From NCBI RefSeq assembly GCF_050402865.1, contig NZ_BAABMF010000002.1, forward strand, positions 434,001 to 498,000: 64,000 nt of DNA. The letters run 5' to 3'. The stretch is from Clostridium_AF sediminicola (GTDB taxonomy: Bacteria > Bacillota > Clostridia > Clostridiales > Clostridiaceae). The notes below the pieces were generated by a model. That model saw only the letters and a program-made list of their open reading frames with translations. It was not told the DNA's origin and searched no databases. The translations under genes were made by a program, and so were the position numbers. Positions 51,133-57,851 of this stretch are shown one piece after another; positions within the stretch are counted from its first letter, which is position 1, and each line of letters begins with the position of its first letter.

Positions 51133-51564
51133 ATGTTCGGTTTAATATCTTCAATAATTGCAGGAATAAGTATGAGTCTACAAGGAGTGTTTAATACTCG
51201 GTTAGGTGAGAAAATAGGCGTATGGGAAACAAATACTTTAGTTCAAGGAACTGGATTTGTTGTTACATTGATTATTTTATTTTTTGCTGGTAATGGTAAT
51301 TTCAGCAATCTATCATCAACTAATAAGTTATACTTTTTAGGAGGACCTTTAGGTGTTATAATAATTTTTACCGTTATGAGTGGAATTGAAAACTTAGGGC
51401 CTACATATGCCATATCTACAATTTTAATTTCTCAATTACTAGCAGCTGGAATAATAGATTCTTTTGGTCTTTTTGGTGCAGAAAAAATTCATTTTGATAT
51501 AACAAAATTTTTAGGAATTATTATTATGATTGTTGGGATAATAGTTTTTAAATGGAAGCATTAA
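51133..51564 (+). CDS. YdcZ/DUF606-type permease of the DMT superfamily
   Basis: 143 aa with five membrane helices, a single-domain member of the drug/metabolite transporter superfamily (DMT_YdcZ). Landmarks: SIIAGISMSLQGVFNTRLGE (family start), YFLGGPLGVIIIFTVMSGIE, NLGPTYAISTILISQLLAAG, IIDSFGLFG. Such proteins usually work as pairs; no second copy is nearby, so it may form homodimers. Substrate unknown. Translation should be limited by the hairpin directly before its ATG. Confidence 0.92.
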   Translation: MFGLISSIIAGISMSLQGVFNTRLGEKIGVWETNTLVQGTGFVVTLIILFFAGNGNFSNLSSTNKLYFLGGPLGVIIIFTVMSGIENLGPTYAISTILISQLLAAGIIDSFGLFGAEKIHFDITKFLGIIIMIVGIIVFKWKH

Positions 51565-51650
51565 TTTATTTATCATGCCGCTTCAAATAATTAACATTAA
51601 TATTTCTTAAGTACTATATTATATAATATAGAGTTCTTAAGGAGGTCTTT

Positions 51651-52844
51651 ATGTTATCTTTCAAAAAAAAATTAGATCCCAATCTAATAACAGCTATAAA
51701 AGGACATAACTCTAAAAATCATAGAGTTATTATCCATTGTAAATATTTGCCTGAAAAGATAAAACAAAAATTAAAGTCAAACAAAATAGAAATTATACAT
51801 TCAATTTCTTTAATTAATTGTATTTGTGCAAATATCTCAAAGAAAATGATTGAAAGATTAATTGAGTATCCTGAAATTGATTATATTAGTTTTGATACTC
51901 AAGCTTTTCTCTGCGCATCAAGTGTAACGTCTGCTAATGGTATTTACCATGATAATCGTTATAAATTATCTGGAAAAGGAATAACTGTTGGTATAGTAGA
52001 TAGTGGAGTTTATCCTCATCCTGACTTGAAAAATCCAAGAAATAAAATTAGCTGTTTTTTAGATATACTGAATAACTTGGAGTATCCTTATGATGATAAT
52101 GGGCATGGTACATTCATTAGTGGTATTATCTCTTCTAGTGGCTATAACTCTAATGGACTGTACAAAGGCATAGCTGAAAACAGTAATATATATATGGTTA
52201 AAGCGTTTAATAAACTGGGAAGAGGTTTTATTTCAGATATACTTTTCTCAATTGAAACCCTATTATCTGAAAGTGAAAAATATAATATAAAAGTATTATG
52301 TCTTCCATTTGAATTAGTTGATTCTAACAAATTTATATTATTACTATTTGATAGTATATTTAAACACTCGATTTCGAAAAATATTATACCTATTGTACCT
52401 AGTGGACATAATGGAAATACAGAAAATTCTATGAGAGGAATAGCCACTTTAGAAAGTTGTATAACTGTTGGTGGTTTAGATTCTACTCATAGCTTAAAAG
52501 CGTATCCTTATTCTTCAGGTGGTTCTAGTATAAATAATGTAAAACCAGATTTATCTGCGTCATGTGTAAATATATATTCTTTAAATTCAGATAAAGAATA
52601 TATCTCTCAACGTAATGGTAGAAAAATTTATCCTCATACATTAAAACAGTCTTATGTAGCCTATACAGGTACTTCCATTTCTTGTGCTTTTATTGCAGGA
52701 ATTTGTACCTTATTATTTGAAAACAATAATGATTTGAAATTTGAAGATATTCTATCTCTTTTAAAATTATCCTGTAATATGATTAATGAATCCAAGTTTA
52801 TCCAAGGGGCAGGTGCTATAGAATTTAATAATCTACTTCCATAA
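51651..52844 (+). CDS. subtilisin-like serine protease (S8), no signal peptide
   Basis: 397 aa: N-terminal I9-like propeptide (RVIIHCKYLPEKIKQKLKSN, about residues 22-85) and S8 domain with the triad Asp (GITVGIVDSGVYPHPDL), His (DDNGHGTFISGIISSSG) and Ser (AYTGTSISCAFIAGICTLLF). Where subtilisins have the oxyanion-hole Asn (A-G-N-x-G) this one reads PSGHNGN, so a His may replace it or the Asn shifts by one. There is no Sec signal or lipobox, so it may be intracellular. AAGGAGG before the ATG. Target unknown. Confidence 0.88.
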   Translation: MLSFKKKLDPNLITAIKGHNSKNHRVIIHCKYLPEKIKQKLKSNKIEIIHSISLINCICANISKKMIERLIEYPEIDYISFDTQAFLCASSVTSANGIYHDNRYKLSGKGITVGIVDSGVYPHPDLKNPRNKISCFLDILNNLEYPYDDNGHGTFISGIISSSGYNSNGLYKGIAENSNIYMVKAFNKLGRGFISDILFSIETLLSESEKYNIKVLCLPFELVDSNKFILLLFDSIFKHSISKNIIPIVPSGHNGNTENSMRGIATLESCITVGGLDSTHSLKAYPYSSGGSSINNVKPDLSASCVNIYSLNSDKEYISQRNGRKIYPHTLKQSYVAYTGTSISCAFIAGICTLLFENNNDLKFEDILSLLKLSCNMINESKFIQGAGAIEFNNLLP

Positions 52845-52896
52845 AATTTTCACTTCTTTGTTACCTATTTGTTACTAATTAATTATATTTCAGAGG

Positions 52897-52902
52897 TATA
52901 AT
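52897..52902 (+). promoter_or_regulatory. -10 element of the small membrane peptide gene
   Basis: GAGG-TATAAT at 52893-52902. No good -35. About 45 nt before the TTG start of the small ORF. Confidence 0.4.
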
Positions 52903-52946
52903 TAAATTAAGATAAAGATTAGGACTATTATTATGAGGTGAAGCTA

Positions 52947-53075
52947 TTGGTTAAAAATATTAATTTATCAAAAGATTTGAAAAATTTTTCATTTAAAATA
53001 AAAGTTTATAAAACAATTGCAGCATTTTTCTTTTTATTAATTTTTAGTTTCAGCTATGGAACATATTTGTTTTAA
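52947..53075 (+). CDS. 42-codon membrane peptide
   Basis: TTG start with GAGGTGA 5 nt upstream, 42 codons. The first half is basic (VKNINLSKDLKNFSFKIKVY), the second a single membrane segment (AAFFFLLIFSFSYGTYLF). A -10 element stands before it and a clear + strand terminator follows, so it looks like a complete small transcription unit between two larger genes of opposite direction. I recognise no family. Confidence 0.5.
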   Translation: MVKNINLSKDLKNFSFKIKVYKTIAAFFFLLIFSFSYGTYLF

Positions 53076-53180
53076 ATAGATGTATTCCTATTCACTTATA
53101 CTCACAATACTCATATTAAGGGTTTTATCTCAAAAAGTTTTGATTAAATCTGCTTCTTGCGATTTACCCTCATTATATTT

Positions 53181-53206
53181 ACTGCTTATTTTAGCAGTTT
53201 TTTTCT
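53181..53206 (+). terminator. terminator of the small membrane peptide unit
   Basis: ACTGCT-tatttt-AGCAGT followed by TTTTTTTCTTTT on the + strand. Confidence 0.8.
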
Positions 53207-53233
53207 TTTGCAACTATATTAATTTAAATAAGT

Positions 53234-53260
53234 AAAAGGAGCTCAATAAAAGCTCCTTAT
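53234..53260 (-). terminator. degV terminator
   Basis: AAGGAGCT-tttattg-AGCTCCTT followed by TTAC on the minus strand, 10 nt after the degV stop. Confidence 0.8.
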
Positions 53261-53270
53261 TTATTATTCC

Positions 53271-54143
53271 TTAAATAATCCTTTCTTTTCCTATAAAACA
53301 AAGAGCAAGCATTCCTGCTCCAGTATGAGAAGCTATTACTGGCCCTACATGGTTGATCAAAACTTTTTTTGCTTTATATTTTTCTTGCAACATTTCTTTT
53401 AAATATAAAGCATCCTCTAAACAATCTCCATGACTTATACAAACTACTTCACAACTTTTATCTGTAATGTTTTGATCAAATCTTTCTATAATGGTTTTTA
53501 TCGCTTTTTTTCTTCCTCTAATGCTGGCAATATTAATTAATTCACCTTTTTTATTCACATAAATCATAGGTTTTACATTCAATAATGTTCCAATTGCGGC
53601 TTTTGTTGATGATACTCTTCCACCTCTTCTTAAATGATTCAAATCCTCAACAATAAAAAAGTGGTGAATATTAAACTTATTATCTTCTACCCAATTTATT
53701 ATCTTTTCTTTTGGTTCACCATTTTTCAACATTTCATATGCTTTATAAACTAATAAACCTTCCCCTATGCTTGCACTTCTTGTATCTATAATAGTTATAT
53801 CTGCATCAGAAATTTCTTCTAAAACTTGCTCTCTAGCAATAACAGCACTATTGTACGTTCCACTAATAGATGAGTCAAAAGCTAAATATATAATTGCTTT
53901 ATTTTCTAACAAGAGCTCTTTGAATTTCTCTACAAATGTAAAAACATTCACTTGTGAAGTTGTAGGCATCGCACCATTTCTTATTTCATTATAAAAATTT
54001 TCATATGACAATGTTTTACCAAAATCATCTACATAATCTACATCATGTAGATGACAAGTTAAGCCTACAATTGGTATATTGTTCTCATCTATAAAACTCC
54101 TTGGCAAATCACTACTTGAATCAACTAATATAACCGTATCCAT
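53271..54143 (-). CDS. DegV family fatty-acid-binding protein
   Basis: Binds a fatty acid for the FakA kinase in Gram-positive lipid metabolism (FakB-type). 290 aa: VILVDSSSDLPRSFIDENNI (family start), AMPTTSQVNVFTFVEKFKEL (the TSQ motif), LAFDSSISGTYNSAVIAREQ, DTRSASIGEGLLVYKAYEML, DLNHLRRGGRVSSTKAAIGT, and HVGPVIASHTGAGMLALCFI at the end. fakA is not nearby, so which fatty acid it carries is unknown. Confidence 0.94.
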   Translation of the reverse strand: MDTVILVDSSSDLPRSFIDENNIPIVGLTCHLHDVDYVDDFGKTLSYENFYNEIRNGAMPTTSQVNVFTFVEKFKELLLENKAIIYLAFDSSISGTYNSAVIAREQVLEEISDADITIIDTRSASIGEGLLVYKAYEMLKNGEPKEKIINWVEDNKFNIHHFFIVEDLNHLRRGGRVSSTKAAIGTLLNVKPMIYVNKKGELINIASIRGRKKAIKTIIERFDQNITDKSCEVVCISHGDCLEDALYLKEMLQEKYKAKKVLINHVGPVIASHTGAGMLALCFIGKERII

Positions 54144-54185
54144 AATAAAATCTCCTTTAAGAACAAATTATGTAATTTATGTTTA

Positions 54186-54191
54186 ATTATA
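54186..54191 (-). promoter_or_regulatory. -10 element before degV
   Basis: TATAAT (54191-54186) on the minus strand with a weak TTCATT 17 nt upstream, about 40 nt before the gene. Confidence 0.4.
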
Positions 54192-54241
54192 ACATGACTA
54201 AAACAGAAAATGAAGTTTCATCTACCAATACATTCTTTACC

Positions 54242-55885
54242 CTATTTAACTTCATTTAATAATAATTTAAAAGCCTTAATACATCCCATTGCTTCTTCTG
54301 AGCTAGGGTCAATACTTGGTACATCTAATCCCATAGTAAGGGCCATTTTTAAATAAGATATATTACTTATTTCCAAAGTTGTTTTAACCCCAAATTTTTC
54401 TTTAATTATTTTAATAGCTTTCAATGTTTCCATAACTTGCTGCTCTTTATCTGATTCTATTGACACTAAACAATCTATCAAAATATTTTTCTTAGGAATA
54501 CCATATTCTTCAGACTTTTTGATGATTCTTTTAGCAATTTCAACTCTTTCTTCTACTGTACTTGGAATTCCTTCTTCATCAACTGTTCCCGCAATTAAGC
54601 AAGCTCCATATTTTTTTGCAATAGGCAATATGGCATCCATTGTTTCTACATTGCCATTTACGTAATTAATTATAGGTTTACCATTATATACTCTTACTGC
54701 AGCCTCTATAACATTTTTATCTGAGCTATCTATTTGTAATGGTATAGCAGCAACAGCTTGAAGTTCTTTTATACAATCAATCATTACTTTTTTTTCGTCT
54801 ATTTCTGGTAAACCAACATTCACCTTTAAAATATCTGCCTCATCATCTTTTTGAGTTAATGCTTCATCAAGAATATAACCAATATCATTATCTAAGATTG
54901 CCTCTTTTAGTTCATCTTTTTCAGCAGGATTAATTCTCTCTCCAATAATTTTTATTCCCTCATCTAAAATAACTGTTTTAGTTGCTGATGATACTACAGC
55001 AAATTCCTTAATATTTATAGATTTAGGTTTCACATTTGATAAAGTTTTTTTAACTTCATAAATAAACCTTTCATCTGTTCCACAACACCCACCTAATATG
55101 GATACCCCTTTTTCAGCTAAAGTTTTAATACTCTTTGCAAAATCTTTAGGATTTATATCATAAGTAACTATATTATTTTCTACTTTTGGCAGACCAGCAT
55201 TAGGCTGAACCATAACAGGTATTGAAGAATATTTTAATACTTCATTAACGAAAGGCATAATTTGATCTGGACCTAAAGAACAGTTGATTCCCAATGCATC
55301 CACACCTAAAGCTTCTAACCCAACCACCATGGTTAACGGGTCAGTTCCATTTAAAGTTCTTCCATACTCACCAAAAGTCATTGTACAAAATATGGGCAAG
55401 TCCGAATTATCTTTAGCTGCTAATATGGCTGCTCTTGCTTCGTACATATCTGACATAGTTTCGATTAAAACTAAATCACAGCCAGCTTCTTTACCAGCAA
55501 TTATTTGTCTTTTAAATACATCATATGCTTTCTCAAAGGTTAAATCCCCAAAAGGTGCCATAAGCTTTCCCGTAGGTCCAATATCTAGAGCTACAAACTT
55601 TTCTCCTGCAGCTTCTTTTGCAATTTCTACAGCACCTTTAACTATTTCTTCAACACTATGCTCAGTATCATTTAATTTGAACTCATTTGCTCCAAAAGTA
55701 TTTGTTGTAATTATATCAGCCCCGGCATCAATATACTTTTTATGTATTTCAAATACTATTTGCTTTTTATGTAAATTATATAGTTCAGGTATTTCTCCTG
55801 TCTTAAGACCCCTATTCTGAAGCATTGTTCCCATAGCACCATCGAATACCAATATTTTTTTCCCCAATAAATCTTTTATACTCAT
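54242..55885 (-). CDS. methionine synthase-like protein, Hcy and pterin domains only
   Basis: 547 aa from the ATG at 55885 (GGGGGA upstream). N-terminal homocysteine-binding domain with zinc Cys in GINCSLGPDQIMPF and ILGGCCGTDERF; C-terminal pterin-binding domain (IKIIGERINPAEKDELKEAI, LKVNVGLPEIDEKKV, AIPLQIDSSDKNVIEAAV). The cobalamin-binding and reactivation domains of MetH are absent, so a separate corrinoid protein must carry the methyl group. Both catalytic parts look intact, so this is probably a split MetH rather than a pseudogene. Such two-domain forms occur in anaerobes. No partner lies next to it. Confidence 0.9.
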   Translation of the reverse strand: MSIKDLLGKKILVFDGAMGTMLQNRGLKTGEIPELYNLHKKQIVFEIHKKYIDAGADIITTNTFGANEFKLNDTEHSVEEIVKGAVEIAKEAAGEKFVALDIGPTGKLMAPFGDLTFEKAYDVFKRQIIAGKEAGCDLVLIETMSDMYEARAAILAAKDNSDLPIFCTMTFGEYGRTLNGTDPLTMVVGLEALGVDALGINCSLGPDQIMPFVNEVLKYSSIPVMVQPNAGLPKVENNIVTYDINPKDFAKSIKTLAEKGVSILGGCCGTDERFIYEVKKTLSNVKPKSINIKEFAVVSSATKTVILDEGIKIIGERINPAEKDELKEAILDNDIGYILDEALTQKDDEADILKVNVGLPEIDEKKVMIDCIKELQAVAAIPLQIDSSDKNVIEAAVRVYNGKPIINYVNGNVETMDAILPIAKKYGACLIAGTVDEEGIPSTVEERVEIAKRIIKKSEEYGIPKKNILIDCLVSIESDKEQQVMETLKAIKIIKEKFGVKTTLEISNISYLKMALTMGLDVPSIDPSSEEAMGCIKAFKLLLNEVK

Positions 55886-55980
55886 ATAATCCCCCTCTTC
55901 TAAAATTTTTTTGAATAGCATCAATTAAATTTTATTTATATATTTTATTACATTTTATATATAATACATACATAAATCAA

Positions 55981-56007
55981 TAAAAAGAACCATAAGGCTC
56001 TTTTTAT
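55981..56007 (-). terminator. cinA terminator
   Basis: AAAAAGAGCC-ttat-GGTTCTTTTT (one G-T pair) followed by ATTG on the minus strand, shortly after the cinA stop. Confidence 0.75.
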
Positions 56008-56013
56008 CTATTT

Positions 56014-57261
56014 CTAACTGTTAACTACCAATCGAATAATTTCTCTCCTTAACCATTCAATAGCTCGCATTACAGTTGTATATCTAATTTTTTCTCTATT
56101 TCCAACAAGGTGGAATTCTTTTGATTTTACTTCACCATTTATATATAAACCTACATAAACTAGTCCAACTGGTTTTTCTTTAGTTCCGCCCCCAGGCCCA
56201 GCAACTCCTGTTGTAGAAATTGCAATATTAGTTTCTGCTCGCTGAGCCATCCCTTTTGCCATTTCTTCTGCTGTCTCTCTACTTACAGCTCCATGTTCTT
56301 CTAATGTTTTTTTTGAAACGCCCAGTCTTTTCATTTTAGCATCATTTGAATAAGTGACTGCTCCTTCAAGAAAAACTTTAGAAATTCCCGGATAATTGAT
56401 AATTGTTCCTGATAAAAGTCCACCAGTACAGGATTCTACTACGGATATAGTAAGATGATTTTTTACTAACATCTCTCCTACTGTAGTCTCCAAAGTAGTC
56501 TCTCCTTCTGCATATACAGCAATACCTAGTCTTTCTCTTATTTCTTTTTCTACAGGCTCGATTAATTTATAACCTTCTTCCTCACATTTTGCTTTAGCTG
56601 TAATTCTAAATATCATTTCCCCTTCTTTAGCATAAGGTGCTATTGTTGGATTTGATTGGCCATCTATAATATCCTTTATCATTTCTTCTGCTTTACTTTC
56701 ACCTATGCCCATTACTCTTAATATCTTTGAAGTAAGAACATCTTCACTATATTTACTTAAATATGTAATTACGTGATTTTCAAACATTGGTTTCATCTCT
56801 CTTGGAGGACCAGGTAATAAAATAAGAATTTTACCCTTTTCATCAATAGCACAACCCGGTGCCGTACCAACATCGTTTGCCAATATTGTTACATCCTTTG
56901 GAAAATATGCTTGTTTTTTATTGCTATCTACCATATCTCTATTTAGTTTTTCAAAATATTTTTCAATCTTCTCTAATGATTCTTTATTTAAAACAGCTTT
57001 TTTATTGAAGTATTCAAAAGCTATTTCTTTTGTTAAATCATCTTTTGTTGGCCCAAGCCCTCCTGTAGTAATAACCAAATCAGCTCTCTCAAAAGCCTCT
57101 TTGATTGCATTCTTCAGTCTATCGGGATTGTCTCCAACAACCGTATGTCTATATACATCAATACCTAAGTCTGCAAGCCTTTGACTTAAAAATTGAGCAT
57201 TTGTATTAACTATATTTCCTAATAACAATTCTGTACCTACTGCTAAAATTTCTGCTCTCAT
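56014..57261 (-). CDS. cinA: CinA: competence/damage-inducible protein, PncC-type amidase
   Basis: Two-domain protein. The N-terminal MoCF/COG1058 part (AEILAVGTELLLGNIVNTNA, TTGGLGPTKDDLTKEIAFEY) hydrolyses ADP-ribose-type pyrophosphates; the C-terminal CinA domain (TISVVESCTGGLLSGTIINY, SYSNDAKMKRLGVSKKTLE, STTGVAGPGGGTKEKPVGLV) is a nicotinamide-mononucleotide deamidase. 415 aa from the ATG at 57261 with AAGGAG upstream. No recA follows it, unlike in many Firmicutes. Confidence 0.95.
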   Translation of the reverse strand: MRAEILAVGTELLLGNIVNTNAQFLSQRLADLGIDVYRHTVVGDNPDRLKNAIKEAFERADLVITTGGLGPTKDDLTKEIAFEYFNKKAVLNKESLEKIEKYFEKLNRDMVDSNKKQAYFPKDVTILANDVGTAPGCAIDEKGKILILLPGPPREMKPMFENHVITYLSKYSEDVLTSKILRVMGIGESKAEEMIKDIIDGQSNPTIAPYAKEGEMIFRITAKAKCEEEGYKLIEPVEKEIRERLGIAVYAEGETTLETTVGEMLVKNHLTISVVESCTGGLLSGTIINYPGISKVFLEGAVTYSNDAKMKRLGVSKKTLEEHGAVSRETAEEMAKGMAQRAETNIAISTTGVAGPGGGTKEKPVGLVYVGLYINGEVKSKEFHLVGNREKIRYTTVMRAIEWLRREIIRLVVNS

Positions 57262-57305
57262 ATTAAACTCCTTCCTCAAAAAAGATTTTAACTGTCTCTA
57301 TGCTT

Positions 57306-57311
57306 ATTATA
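57306..57311 (-). promoter_or_regulatory. -10 element before cinA
   Basis: TTTGG-TATAAT (-10 at 57311-57306) on the minus strand, 45 nt before the gene. The -35 (CTGTTG at 17 nt) is weak. Confidence 0.4.
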
Positions 57312-57326
57312 CCAAAATATGAAAAT

Positions 57327-57356
57327 AACAACAGATTTTAATTTAATCTGTTGTTA
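57327..57356 (-). terminator. hairpin between the 93-aa gene and cinA
   Basis: AACAACAGATT and AATCTGTTGTT pair around a short AT loop, with TATTTTCATATTTT after it on the minus strand. Two more hairpins lie at about 57409-57441 and 57471-57490 in the same gap. Confidence 0.5.
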
Positions 57357-57493
57357 GTATTTTAAGGATTTTATTAGATTTTATTCAATAATTATTAAGC
57401 AAGTAAATCATAAAAGTATTGTTTAACAAATACTTTTATGATTTTTTCTTACTATGTGTGAGTATTTATCTAAAAGCATTAAGCTTTTATGGG

Positions 57494-57775
57494 CTATGCG
57501 ATTAAAGTTCTTTCATCCATTATCAACATTTCATATTTATAAGGCTTATTTTTAACAAATAAATTATTATCTGCTATTAATTTAGCTTCATTTAAGTCTC
57601 TAGCTTTAAAAGTAAAAGATCCTCCATACTTGTTGCAATATCCTCCACCAATTAGATATTTAGATATCTTTTCATTATTTGCTTTTATGATATGAAGTTT
57701 TTTCTGTCTATTTTCAGTGACATTATCTACTATACTATAATTAACTCTTACTATTAAAGTTCTTTTATCTTTCAT
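57494..57775 (-). CDS. 93-aa protein, possibly YciI-like
   Basis: Start at the ATG at 57775 with GGGAGG 7 nt upstream; upstream in-frame codons are leader. The order KKLHIIKANNEKISKYLIGG, GGSFTFKARDLNEAKLIADN, then LFVKNKPYKYEMLI resembles the small YciI (PF03795) fold, where G-G-x-x-x-x-x-A-x-x-x-E-A-x-x-x-x-x-x-x-P-F is conserved; the Pro is missing here. Not firm. Function unknown. It lies after the helicase gene on the same strand, 76 nt away. Confidence 0.6.
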   Translation of the reverse strand: MKDKRTLIVRVNYSIVDNVTENRQKKLHIIKANNEKISKYLIGGGYCNKYGGSFTFKARDLNEAKLIADNNLFVKNKPYKYEMLIMDERTLIA

Positions 57776-57851
57776 GAATAAGCCTCCCATAAAGCATTTA
57801 ATTTTTACTTTTCTCGACTTAATAATGCTTTATGTTTTCATTATAAAGAAC

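Noticed and set aside
53080..53232. 51-codon hydrophobic ORF after the small membrane peptide
   Set aside because: No ribosome site, and a clear terminator hairpin with T-run lies inside it.
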